NCBI GenBank assembly: GCA_019117065.1
Contig: DXAK01000001.1
Span: 1 to 56,795, forward strand
Direction of reading: 5' to 3'
Source: Candidatus Mediterraneibacter pullicola
GTDB taxonomy: Bacteria > Bacillota > Clostridia > Lachnospirales > Lachnospiraceae
Length of the DNA stretch: 56,795 bases
Position numbers and translations under genes: made by a program
The notes under the pieces: model-generated
Databases searched by the model: none
Told to the model about the DNA's origin: nothing
Seen by the model: the letters and a program-made list of their open reading frames with translations, nothing else
Shown: piece after piece, positions 7,071-14,533 of the stretch
Position numbering within the stretch: the first letter of the stretch is position 1
Layout of the letters: every line of letters begins with the position of its first letter

Positions 7071-7596
7071 AGGTATTATTTTATTTCAATCGAAATATGG
7101 CGCAACAAAAAAGTATGCGGACTGGTTAGCCGAAATGACCGGGTATGATTGTGCTGAAACAAAAAACGCAAATGCTGTGGATCTGAAACCCTATGATGTG
7201 ATCCTGCTGGGTGGCGGTGTTTACGCTTCCGGCATTGCAGGATTCCAATTTATTAAGAAGAATATAGGTCAGTTAGCAGATAAAAAGATCGCTGTGTTTG
7301 CAGTCGGTGCTTCTCCATACGATGAGAAGGCAATCTTGCAAATGAGAGACCTGCATTTCAAAAACGAACTTCGTAGTATACCGCTATTCTATTGCAGAGG
7401 GGCTTGGGATGAAGAAACAATGAAATTTACGGACAGAGCGCTTTGTAAGATGCTCCAGAAAGCAGTTGCAAAACAAAATCCGGATGAATATGAGCCCTGG
7501 CAAAAAGCATTGATGTGTACAGTGGGGCAAAAATGTGATTGGACGGATCAATCCTATTTAGAACCGTTGCTGAAGCAAATTGGAAAATGGAGATAG
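7063..7596 (+). CDS. Flavodoxin-domain protein
   Basis: 177 residues from MSKGIILFQSKYGATKKYA. The P-loop-like FMN phosphate site is QSKYGATKKYADWL, and the second flavin loop is LGGGVYASGIAG (about 49-60). This resembles the Flavodoxin_5/HemG-like group of short-chain flavodoxins that carry electrons or reduce quinones. The start overlaps the MarR stop (ATG inside the last codons), so translation is coupled. The membrane protein follows 10 bp downstream. Together they look like a redox or stress module controlled by the MarR protein; the partner and substrate are unknown. Confidence 0.85.
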   Translation: MSKGIILFQSKYGATKKYADWLAEMTGYDCAETKNANAVDLKPYDVILLGGGVYASGIAGFQFIKKNIGQLADKKIAVFAVGASPYDEKAILQMRDLHFKNELRSIPLFYCRGAWDEETMKFTDRALCKMLQKAVAKQNPDEYEPWQKALMCTVGQKCDWTDQSYLEPLLKQIGKWR

Positions 7597-7606
7597 AAAG
7601 ATTTAT

Positions 7607-7999
7607 ATGAAGAAGTATGTGATTGTGTTTTTGATATGGGTTATGATTATACCTATCGCAATATTAAATGGTGGATTCCGTGAATATGTGCTTATGGTGC
7701 ATCTTGAGATACTGGCACTCCCATTAAGCGGGATTATTTTGAGCGTTTGCATCTTTCTTGTTGCATATCTGTTTGTGCCTAAAATCAAAGGGTGTGTAAA
7801 ACGAGATTACATTTTATTTGGCGTGATGTGGTTTGTTTTGACGAACTTATTTGACTTGTCATCCTACATCAAATCTGGTGAAGGATTTGCAGGCTTGCTT
7901 CAATCTTACAACATTCTGACTGGAAATACATGGATACTTGTTGTTTTATCGGCTTTGATTTCACCAATGTTGGTTATGAAAATAAAAGGGAGGAAGTAA
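7607..7999 (+). CDS. Small four-helix membrane protein
   Basis: 130 residues from MKKYVIVFLIWVMIIP. Four hydrophobic segments are visible at about 3-22, 35-56, 68-88 and 102-122, with Lys/Arg-rich loops between. It is in the same operon as the flavodoxin, 10 bp after its stop. I recognise no named family or catalytic motif. It may be the membrane partner of the flavodoxin. The start at 7607 is chosen over an upstream in-frame ATG that overlaps the flavodoxin. Confidence 0.7.
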   Translation: MKKYVIVFLIWVMIIPIAILNGGFREYVLMVHLEILALPLSGIILSVCIFLVAYLFVPKIKGCVKRDYILFGVMWFVLTNLFDLSSYIKSGEGFAGLLQSYNILTGNTWILVVLSALISPMLVMKIKGRK

Positions 8000-8035
8000 G
8001 GTGAATCCTTCAATTTTTTTCATGAATAACTGATA

Positions 8036-8088
8036 AAAACAGGTCGTTGACTGTACGCATTGCGAAAGGTTGGCGGCCTGTGTTTTTT
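8036..8088 (+). terminator. Terminator of the MarR-flavodoxin operon
   Basis: ACAGGTCG (8039-8046) pairs with CGGCCTGT (8074-8081, one G-U) and is followed by a run of T. It ends the cassette operon before the right 16-bp repeat. Confidence 0.6.
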
Positions 8089-8138
8089 ATATGGAGGAAA
8101 TGTAGATTTCTCCACATTTGCATGGTATAATTAAAAAA

Positions 8139-8154
8139 TTCAAAAAACAGGACA
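8139..8154. repeat. 16-bp direct repeat, right boundary of the cargo cassette
   Basis: The second exact copy of TTCAAAAAACAGGACA. It sits immediately before the ribosome binding site of the DUF6076-like gene. Deleting one copy and the DNA between would rejoin the primase upstream region to that gene. Confidence 0.7.
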
Positions 8155-8165
8155 GGAGGGCAAGC

Positions 8166-9263
8166 ATGAATCAAGAACTGATGACATTGGATTTTTGGCA
8201 GGATACGGTCATATATGAGGGCAAAACATTTCCTGTCGGCACTCTTGCCTGTGATGCACTGAATGTTCCTGCGGATACCATTGCAAAGATGAATGAGCAA
8301 TGCGAGAAAATCAATCTGCTGCTTGGTCTGCTGAACGCCGGGCAGGATGCTTCTGCGCTATTTCCTATGGCAAGGGAAGCTGCTCTGACAATGTTGGGGA
8401 TTCTCAGTAAAACGCTGCCATTCTCCCACATGGACATACCAAAGCACCGGGAACGGATAGAAAAGGTATTTACTGCCGACAATGCGCTGAAATATGTGGA
8501 GTTTGCTATAAAAGCCGCAACCAACTCCTTGCAGTTTGAAGAAGTTCCGAAATATGCGGATGCAATCATACTCCAACGCTATACCGCTGTGTTTGGACAT
8601 CTGGCATACTCCCTTGGGGAATATCAAACGGCAATGCTTGATTTTGCAGAAAAATCAGACGGTAACGAAGCAGACCGCACCGCAGAGGGCTTCGCCAGAA
8701 TGTTCGGCAGCTATTTCCCGCCAGAGTTGTCTATCACAGAGGGCAATGCCTGGATGTCTACCCTGAACAATTCTGTTCAGTATGTATCGGTCATCCGTCC
8801 CGGCGAAGAAGTTGCAAAGCTGGTCAAACGAATCCACTATGTTTCCTTTGTTGGGATGTTCCGATCTGATCTCTTTGAGGGCTTGTGTGTCGGTCATGCA
8901 CCGAAAAAATGCCGGATCTGCGGCAAATGGTTTTTGACCACTAACGCAAGGCACACCAAATACTGCGGTGGCTATGCGCCGGGAGATAAGCTGCACCGCA
9001 CCTGTCGGCAGATCGGCAATCTGAAAGGCAGAGAACAACGGGAGCTTGCGGACGATCATCCGCTGAAACAGATTTATGAGAAGCGGCTGAATACCATAAA
9101 CCGCTATGTGAAGCGTGGTACTCTGGACGCTGATCTTGCTGAGGTTATGAAAAAACTGGCAAAAGATAAGATGCTCCGGGCATTGAGCAATGTAGCCTAT
9201 GCCAAGGGCGATTATGAAAAGGAAATGCAACAAGCTGCTTTGCTTGTGGAAGCGAAGATGTAA
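8166..9263 (+). CDS. DUF6076-like zinc-binding protein
   Basis: 365 residues from MNQELMTLDFW; AGGAGGG 6 nt upstream supports the ATG at 8166. The middle is helical. A Cys-rich block CRICGKWFLTTNARHTKYCGG then HRTCRQIGN (about 255-295) looks like a zinc finger of the type at the C-terminus of the DUF6076 family. A basic helical tail follows. Function unknown; members sit on Firmicutes mobile elements beside replication and sigma-like genes. Its upstream region carries one of the two 16-bp repeats, so before cargo insertion this gene probably stood directly divergent from the primase. Confidence 0.75.
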   Translation: MNQELMTLDFWQDTVIYEGKTFPVGTLACDALNVPADTIAKMNEQCEKINLLLGLLNAGQDASALFPMAREAALTMLGILSKTLPFSHMDIPKHRERIEKVFTADNALKYVEFAIKAATNSLQFEEVPKYADAIILQRYTAVFGHLAYSLGEYQTAMLDFAEKSDGNEADRTAEGFARMFGSYFPPELSITEGNAWMSTLNNSVQYVSVIRPGEEVAKLVKRIHYVSFVGMFRSDLFEGLCVGHAPKKCRICGKWFLTTNARHTKYCGGYAPGDKLHRTCRQIGNLKGREQRELADDHPLKQIYEKRLNTINRYVKRGTLDADLAEVMKKLAKDKMLRALSNVAYAKGDYEKEMQQAALLVEAKM

Positions 9264-9278
9264 GGAGAAAGAAGCAAC

Positions 9279-9785
9279 ATGAAAATTCAAATCAGAAAAT
9301 GGGAACTTGCAGATGCAAAAGATTTAGCAACTGCTCTTTCCAACAGGAAAATTTTAGATAATCTTCGGGATGGCTTACCGTATCCGTACACTGAGCAAGA
9401 CGGAAAAGACTTTATTGCCGCAATGCTTGCAGCTGATGAAAACTCCACTTTTGCATTTGCTATTACTTTAGATGGAAAAGTGATTGGTAGTATTGGTGCA
9501 TTTCGTCAAGAAAATATTCATAAGCATACTGCCGAACTCGGATATTACATAGCAGAGGAACATTGGGGAAAAGGCATTATGACCGAAGCTGTCAAGCAAC
9601 TTTGCGATTATGTGTTCTCCCATACTGATATGATTCGGATTTATGCGGAGCCCTTTGCTTACAATATCGGTTCACAGCGTGTGCTTGAAAAAGCCGGATT
9701 TCAGTATGAAGGAACTTTACGCAACAATGCTGTTAAAAATGGAAAAATTCTTGATATGAAGATGTATTCAATTTTAAGAGATTAA
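9279..9785 (+). CDS. GNAT acetyltransferase (RimJ/RimL type)
   Basis: 168 residues. MKIQIRKWELADAKDLATAL is the usual GNAT start, and the acetyl-CoA loop is seen in LGYYIAEEHWGKGIMTEAVKQL (about 87-108). NIGSQRVLEKAGFQYEGTLRNN follows, typical of the RimJ/RimL N-acetyltransferases that modify protein N-termini or amino groups of small molecules. It sits between two element backbone genes, 15 bp after the DUF6076-like stop, and looks like an inserted cargo gene. Possible roles are antibiotic or toxin acetylation; the substrate cannot be told. The spacing to AAGGAG upstream is good. Confidence 0.88.
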   Translation: MKIQIRKWELADAKDLATALSNRKILDNLRDGLPYPYTEQDGKDFIAAMLAADENSTFAFAITLDGKVIGSIGAFRQENIHKHTAELGYYIAEEHWGKGIMTEAVKQLCDYVFSHTDMIRIYAEPFAYNIGSQRVLEKAGFQYEGTLRNNAVKNGKILDMKMYSILRD

Positions 9786-9818
9786 AGAGACTGTACTTGC
9801 AAGGAAAGGAGGTGCGCT

Positions 9819-10994
9819 ATGCTGAATGATTTTACATGGAATATGATCGGATACATACCAAAATACCAAGTCAATCCGCACGGTGATGGCATCATTCCCT
9901 ATGTGGCAGAGCGCATCTTCCAACTGGACCCGGAGCCGCCAAAGGTGGACAGTTTGAACGAGTATATCCTGTCTGCTTTGCGGGAAAAGAATCTGCTATA
10001 TTTTTCGTTCTTCCTGCACCACTACGAGCCGCAGCTCAACAAGCGCATCAAATCCTTTCTCGGCGTGGATGGCGGCGATCTGTACGGTACAGACCGTTTT
10101 ATAGATATAAAACTCTCCTGCCGGGAACAAATGCTCCAAAAGCTGATGGACTATGATCCTGCCAAGGGCGCAGAGTATGCTACATACATTTTCCCATTCA
10201 TACGGGATGTTATGCTCCGTTTCCGCATGGGCGAAGAAAAATGGTCGGTGTCCTCTCTGACCAATTACAAAATAGTGCGGTCAATGGCGTGGCTGTACCA
10301 TAACACCAAGGATGCGGTCAGTGAATTTGCCAAGAAATACAACTGCGACCTTGCTCTTGCAGAAGAATATCTGAAAGTTGTCCGTGGCATCCGCAATCAG
10401 CAGCCATTCTATGTGACAGACGAGGACGGCGAGGAAACTGGCGAAGATGTTGCCCTTGATAATACTTGGAACTATGCCGATATTCTCTGGAACGGCATAC
10501 AGGCAGAAAAGGTACAGCGGGCATTTGAAAAGCTGAACTACCGGGAACAGACCTTGCTTGAAAAGCGGCTGGCGATCTGCATGACCTGCGGGCGTGTCGG
10601 CTCATGGAAAGGCCGCCCCACCTTTGAAGAACTGGCTGTGATGTTTGAGGGCAGCACAGCCAGCGGTGCAGAGCGAGCCTACCGGAAAGCGGTGGACAAG
10701 CTGACAGAACTGCTGGTTGCCGAAGGTGCGCTCCATGCTGTCCGGCTGAAACAGAGATCCAAAACCAAGCGCAAAAAGAAAATCGCCGCCGCAATCTACG
10801 AATACCAAGCAGACTGCGACGGCGAATGGGGCGAGATTTCATTTGATTTTGAGAACGGCACAGCGGAAATCATCCGTCTTGCCGATTGGGATACGATGAA
10901 AACAAATCGCTATGCAAATAAAGCGATAGCCTATCTTCTGAACTGCGAGAATGAGAAGCTGCCAAAAGAAACTATGGTGGCATTTGAACTATAA
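9819..10994 (+). CDS. Sigma-70-like protein of the mobile element
   Basis: 391 residues from the ATG at 9819 with GGAGG 7 nt upstream. An N-terminal helical region has sigma region 2-like features (CREQMLQKLMDYDPAKGAEYATYIFPFI). A region 3-like stretch follows (SVSSLTNYKIVRSMAWLYH), then a region 4-like HTH (FEKLNYREQTLLEKRL and later PTFEELAVMFEG, AERAYRKAVDKL, about 230-300). The C-terminal 90 residues are mixed alpha/beta and unlike a sigma factor. Proteins of this type recur on Firmicutes ICEs and IMEs and may direct element transcription or act as an initiator; this is inference. Confidence 0.65.
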   Translation: MLNDFTWNMIGYIPKYQVNPHGDGIIPYVAERIFQLDPEPPKVDSLNEYILSALREKNLLYFSFFLHHYEPQLNKRIKSFLGVDGGDLYGTDRFIDIKLSCREQMLQKLMDYDPAKGAEYATYIFPFIRDVMLRFRMGEEKWSVSSLTNYKIVRSMAWLYHNTKDAVSEFAKKYNCDLALAEEYLKVVRGIRNQQPFYVTDEDGEETGEDVALDNTWNYADILWNGIQAEKVQRAFEKLNYREQTLLEKRLAICMTCGRVGSWKGRPTFEELAVMFEGSTASGAERAYRKAVDKLTELLVAEGALHAVRLKQRSKTKRKKKIAAAIYEYQADCDGEWGEISFDFENGTAEIIRLADWDTMKTNRYANKAIAYLLNCENEKLPKETMVAFEL

Positions 10995-11000
10995 AAAGAA

Positions 11001-11049
11001 AAACCGCTGCACCTTCCATCCTACACGGGGATGAAAATTGCAGTGGTTT
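11001..11049. terminator. Bidirectional terminator between the sigma-like and CPBP genes
   Basis: AAACCGCTGCA (11001-11011) pairs with TGCAGTGGTTT (11039-11049), 10 of 11 positions. A-rich and T-rich flanks on both sides fit convergent termination. Confidence 0.6.
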
Positions 11050-11083
11050 GTTTCGTCATGCCTGTATGACAACTATTCTTTTT

Positions 11084-11794
11084 TCATTCTTTCTTGTTTT
11101 TATAAATCAGTGCAATGTACCCCAAAGAAACGGCTGTCAATATCACCGCAGAAATGATTTTTTCTGTTGTGGTGCCTTCCACGCCGATGACACTTAGCGA
11201 ATTAACTACGCTGTGTGTGATAATACAAGGCCACAAACATTTCCCCTTATGAAACAGCATAGTAAAAAGAAAACCGATTGCCGTTGCATAGATAATTTGC
11301 AGGAATGTAGGTAATAATTCTGCACCATTAACAAGATTGATGATGTGACCCAATCCAAATGTTATACTTGATACAATAATTGCAGATTTGATTCCGTCTT
11401 TTGCCATAGCTTTGAACAGGAAACCTCTGAATATCAGCTCTTCGATAAAGCCAACGCAAAGCATACTCAATACATATAAAGCCGTTTCCATCGGCGAACA
11501 GTTTAGCTGGACACCGTTCCAAAGATTACAACTTCCGATTACGAACAACGGTATAAAATAGAAATAGTCTTTTGCCTTGCCGTCAAACGCACACAGCCCA
11601 TATTTTTTGAGCAACCCGTTCTTATGAATCCATACATACAGAACCGCAACAAATAAAACAGATAATGGTGCTGTCAGTATTTTTTCTATTCCAATAGAAC
11701 GAGACAGGTTGTCTGCGATACTGAAAAGCGCTACATACAAGCCAACTAAAACCAAAGAAAATGTCAACTCACTTTTTTTATACAGATGCTTCAT
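11084..11794 (-). CDS. CPBP-family intramembrane glutamic protease
   Basis: 236 residues from MKHLYKKSELT (ATG at 11794, overlapping the TetR stop as ATGA; GGAGGG 6 nt upstream). About seven or eight hydrophobic segments. The CPBP motifs are present: EELIFRGFLFKA with the paired Glu and Arg, FGLGHIINL with a His, and HSVVN. Family members cleave membrane proteins; in Gram-positives several are tied to bacteriocin self-immunity or maturation. With TetR it forms a two-gene cargo operon near the right end of the element. The true substrate is unknown. Confidence 0.88.
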   Translation of the reverse strand: MKHLYKKSELTFSLVLVGLYVALFSIADNLSRSIGIEKILTAPLSVLFVAVLYVWIHKNGLLKKYGLCAFDGKAKDYFYFIPLFVIGSCNLWNGVQLNCSPMETALYVLSMLCVGFIEELIFRGFLFKAMAKDGIKSAIIVSSITFGLGHIINLVNGAELLPTFLQIIYATAIGFLFTMLFHKGKCLWPCIITHSVVNSLSVIGVEGTTTEKIISAVILTAVSLGYIALIYKNKKE

Positions 11795-12357
11795 TTTGCT
11801 CCCTCCTGCTTCATACAAATTGCTCCGTCCAAGACTAATTCCAAGTCGTTTGCAATACTTTTTTCATCGAATGAAATCGTGTTATTCGCTAACATACTGG
11901 CATAACCATGGACAAACAAAAACAGAATCCGGAAAATCTCCTTCGTTTTAATCATATCTATCTGGATGCCCTGCGAAAAAATAGTCAGTATTGGTTCAAG
12001 TGCTTCATCATCGATCAATTCCACAATGCTTTTTCCTGAAAAGCTGTTGGATTGAAACAAGAAGCGAAACAGTAAAGGCTCGTCTGCCGCAAAGCGAATA
12101 TACGCCATTCCGATTCCCAACATAGGGTTATCTCCCTCGATGCGGCTGAGATATGTGGTGTGATATTCATCCGCTTTCTGATAGGTAGCCTTCTTCAAAT
12201 CCTCTATCGTTTTGAAGTGGTACATGATTGGTTGGGTAGAGCAATTTAATTTTTGAGATACTGTACGAGCATTGATGTTTTCTGCACCTGTCAGCCGAGC
12301 AATTTCCAATGCGGCATTGACAATCATTTCTTTTGATATTTTAGCTTTTGGTGGCAT
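11791..12357 (-). CDS. TetR-family transcriptional regulator
   Basis: 188 residues. The N-terminal HTH reads MIVNAALEIARLTGAENINARTVSQKLNCSTQPIMYHFK, the classic TetR layout with the YHFK recognition-helix end, and the C-terminal ligand/dimer domain is about 65-188. It overlaps the CPBP gene by 4 bp (ATGA), so the pair is coupled. A perfect TTGACA-17-TATAAT promoter with a 15-bp inverted repeat lies directly upstream, so autorepression is very likely. The inducing ligand cannot be deduced; peptides or membrane-active compounds would fit a CPBP partner. Confidence 0.9.
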   Translation of the reverse strand: MPPKAKISKEMIVNAALEIARLTGAENINARTVSQKLNCSTQPIMYHFKTIEDLKKATYQKADEYHTTYLSRIEGDNPMLGIGMAYIRFAADEPLLFRFLFQSNSFSGKSIVELIDDEALEPILTIFSQGIQIDMIKTKEIFRILFLFVHGYASMLANNTISFDEKSIANDLELVLDGAICMKQEGAK

Positions 12358-12375
12358 AGCGTTCCTCTCAGTCTG

Positions 12376-12426
12376 TAATCGTTGTTATATTACGCTGATT
12401 ATATAACAACGATTATGATTTGTCAA
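12376..12426 (-). promoter_or_regulatory. Consensus promoter with TetR operator
   Basis: On the minus strand TTGACA (12426-12421), exactly 17 nt, then TATAAT (12403-12398), a full consensus. A perfect 15-bp inverted repeat, TAATCGTTGTTATAT (12376-12390) and ATATAACAACGATTA (12401-12415) with 10 bp between, covers the spacer, the -10 and the start region. A bound TetR dimer pair would block RNA polymerase. Confidence 0.82.
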
Positions 12427-12452
12427 TAGAGTTCACAGTAAAGTTACAAAAA

Positions 12453-12480
12453 TTGCCCGCAGGATTTCTCCCACGGGCAA
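12453..12480 (-). terminator. Terminator after rlmD-DUF6061
   Basis: TTGCCCG (12453-12459) and CGGGCAA (12474-12480); on the minus strand the stem is followed by TTTTT. It lies just past the DUF6061 stop and isolates host rlmD transcription from the element cargo. Confidence 0.75.
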
Positions 12481-12488
12481 AGTGTTGA

Positions 12489-12737
12489 TTAGCTATCAAG
12501 TGGTTTGTATTCGGTTACAGTTTTCAAGTAAGTTTCGGGATTACCGTTCAAAATAAGCTCGACATACCCTATCGGATCATTGTAAATCAGATAATCAAGC
12601 TCCGACCGCTGATACATATTATCGGCAATCACATTCTCCACGGCAATCGTGTCTATCGCAATCATGCTACCATTCGCAAATTTCAGCTCCACACAGGCAG
12701 TATCCATGTTGAACTCACAAGAAATCAATCTATCCAT
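12489..12737 (-). CDS. DUF6061-like small protein
   Basis: 82 residues starting MDRLISCEFNMDT, with GGAGG 7 nt upstream of the ATG. It is acidic, mostly beta-like in the first half (CVELKFANGSMIAIDTIAVEN), and ends YLKTVTEYKPLDS. It matches the partial protein at 1-206. It begins 24 bp after the rlmD tail stop and is followed by a terminator, so it is expressed from the rlmD transcript once the element has inserted. Function unknown. The strict tail-plus-DUF6061 order at both att sites suggests a linked role in the integrated state. Confidence 0.82.
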   Translation of the reverse strand: MDRLISCEFNMDTACVELKFANGSMIAIDTIAVENVIADNMYQRSELDYLIYNDPIGYVELILNGNPETYLKTVTEYKPLDS

Positions 12738-12761
12738 AAGAAACCTCCATTCTGCGGGATG

Positions 12762-14438
12762 TTAGATCATCCCAAAATATTTGAATGCTTCTCGGATTGC
12801 TTTCTCTTTTTCCGGTGGACACTGGGGCTGTCTTGAATCCTCGGATTTTGGCAGATTATAGTTTTTGCCTACCTCAATCCCACATTTCCGTTTAATCTGT
12901 GAGATATAGAGGTTGGACACCTTTAACCCGGTATGCTCCAACACATACTCCTTGATCTGTGGATAGGTTGCTCCATCTTGGAACTCCGACATATCCATAT
13001 CTTCCAAAGAGAACTCAACCCGAATCCTTTTCGAGTCGACCTCACCCTTGGAAAGCAAGACAACCGTCTCCACATGCACCGTATTCGGAAACATATCCAC
13101 TGCCCTTACTCTCTCCAGCGCATACCCTCTCCCGCACAGCATCTTCAGATCCCGCGCCAGCGTAGCGGGATCGCAGCTCACATACACAATCCGCTCCGGC
13201 GCCATTTCCGTGATCGTCCGAAGCAGTGTCTCATCGCATCCCTTTCTCGGCGGGTCTACAACCACTACATCCGTGCGCGCTTCATTGCAGGCGAAAGCCT
13301 CTCCTCCATCTGCATGTTCCTGATACCACTTTGGCAAGACTTCCTCCGCCTTGCCCACAAAGAACTCTGCGTTTATGATCTCGTTAAGCTTTGCATTCTC
13401 TCTTGCGTCTTTTATGGCCTGAGGCACGATCTCCACACCGTACACCTTTCCCGCCTTTTGCGCCAGAAACAAAGAGATCGTTCCGATCCCACAATACAAA
13501 TCCCACACAGTTTCCCCGCCTTTTAAGTCTGCATATTCCATTGCGAGGCTGTAAAGCTTTTCTGTCTGTACCGGATTCACCTGATAAAAGGACAACGGTG
13601 AAATGCGGTACTTGATATCTCCGATATAGTCCATAATATATCCCTGCCCCCAGAGCACTTCGAAAGAATCCCCCATGATGACGTTTGTCTGCCGGGTATT
13701 CATGCTCATTGTGATACTCGTCATCCCCTTGATCTTCGTCAGTTTATCAGTGAGGCAATCCACATGAGGGATTTTCTTTCCATTTACCACAAGGCAGACC
13801 ATGATCTCTTTCGTGGTGAACCCATAACGGATCAAGACATGACGAATCAGTCCTCTGCCAGTCTTTTCGTCATAAGCGGAAATTCGGTTTTCTTTCATAA
13901 AATCGAGGATAGTCTCCAAGATCTCCCGATTGACAGGCACGCCAAGAGCACAGTCTGTATTGGCGATGATATCGTGGGTGCGCCCGGCATAGAACCCTGC
14001 CACCGGATTTCCTTCTTTGTCCGTACCAAAGGGAAACTGTGCCTTGTTGCGGTAGAAAAACGGCTCGTCCATGCCGACGATAGGTTCTGTCACCCTGTTC
14101 AAAAGCTTCGGAGAGAATCCGCCGATCCGTTCCAAACTGTTCCTGACTTTCTGGTTCTTGAAAACAAGCTGTCTTTCATAGGACATTTCCTGTATCTGGC
14201 AGCCTCCGCATCTACGGGCAAAAGGGCACTTAGGCTCTACGCGGTCGGCGGAGGGCTCAATGACTTTCATGAGCCTTGCATACCCATAGTTTTTCTTTGC
14301 TTTCATGACCTTGGCTTCCACCGTATCTCCCATCACAGCATCTTTGATGAACAAGGGATAACCGTCCGACTTTCCGATCCCTTCCCCGTTCACTCCCATA
14401 TCCGTGATCTTCACAACCGCCATATCATTCTTCTGCAT
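12762..14438 (-). CDS. rlmD: 23S rRNA (uracil-5-)-methyltransferase RlmD with element-derived C-terminal tail
   Basis: 558 residues, about 95 more than usual. An N-terminal TRAM domain (about 3-60) and a 4Fe-4S site CPFARRCGGC (C71, C77, C80) are present. SAM-binding motifs include TVWDLYCGIGTISLFLAQKAG and VVVDPPRKG, and the catalytic loop is YVSCDPATLARDL. It methylates a uracil C5 in 23S rRNA using SAM. The native protein ends at VETVVLLSK (456-464), the att site. The following 94 residues come from the element and are homologous to the recombinase tail (49 of 69 identical from ATY onward by my hand alignment). The catalytic domain is intact, so the enzyme is probably active. Confidence 0.93.
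   Translation of the reverse strand: MQKNDMAVVKITDMGVNGEGIGKSDGYPLFIKDAVMGDTVEAKVMKAKKNYGYARLMKVIEPSADRVEPKCPFARRCGGCQIQEMSYERQLVFKNQKVRNSLERIGGFSPKLLNRVTEPIVGMDEPFFYRNKAQFPFGTDKEGNPVAGFYAGRTHDIIANTDCALGVPVNREILETILDFMKENRISAYDEKTGRGLIRHVLIRYGFTTKEIMVCLVVNGKKIPHVDCLTDKLTKIKGMTSITMSMNTRQTNVIMGDSFEVLWGQGYIMDYIGDIKYRISPLSFYQVNPVQTEKLYSLAMEYADLKGGETVWDLYCGIGTISLFLAQKAGKVYGVEIVPQAIKDARENAKLNEIINAEFFVGKAEEVLPKWYQEHADGGEAFACNEARTDVVVVDPPRKGCDETLLRTITEMAPERIVYVSCDPATLARDLKMLCGRGYALERVRAVDMFPNTVHVETVVLLSKGEVDSKRIRVEFSLEDMDMSEFQDGATYPQIKEYVLEHTGLKVSNLYISQIKRKCGIEVGKNYNLPKSEDSRQPQCPPEKEKAIREAFKYFGMI
13063..13070. repeat. Attachment-site core, rlmD side (attL-like)
   Basis: Second copy of ACCGTCTC. It lies in the codons for V-E-T at the conserved RlmD C-terminus (HVETVVLLS). 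Everything left of it on this strand, namely the tail, the DUF6061-like gene and the cargo, is element DNA; everything to the right is host rlmD. Confidence 0.75.
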
Positions 14439-14458
14439 ATCTTTCTCCTCTTAGAAAA

Positions 14459-14505
14459 TCAGGGACATAGCCCGCGTGATATCCTCCGCGTTTTACGTCC
14501 CCTGA
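14459..14505 (-). terminator. Possible terminator between the YhaM-type gene and rlmD
   Basis: TCAGGGAC (14459-14466) pairs with GTCCCCTGA (14497-14505), followed on the minus strand only by a short T-run. It may be weak and allow read-through into rlmD. Confidence 0.4.
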
Positions 14506-14533
14506 CTCCTGTGTTCTCTTAATTTTTGTATGT

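Larger units (their letters stand above)
513..13070. mobile_element. Integrative mobilizable element inserted in rlmD
   Basis: The element spans about 12.55 kb between two copies of ACCGTCTC (513-520 and 13063-13070). Both copies fall on the codons for V-E-T in the motif VETVVLLSK, one in the recombinase and one in rlmD. It encodes a large serine recombinase, an XRE regulator, a MobV relaxase with oriT, two replication proteins, accessory regulators and cargo. No type IV secretion or coupling-protein gene is visible, so transfer would need a helper element. Serine-recombinase elements using the conserved 3' end of rlmD/rumA as target are known in Firmicutes. The exact crossover dinucleotide inside the 8-bp repeat cannot be told from one sequence. 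Confidence 0.88.

Noticed and set aside
8091-8117. Near-palindrome TGGAGGAAATGTAGATTTCTCCA close to the cassette end
   Set aside because: Short with a mismatch, no obvious partner protein or promoter; kept out of the features.
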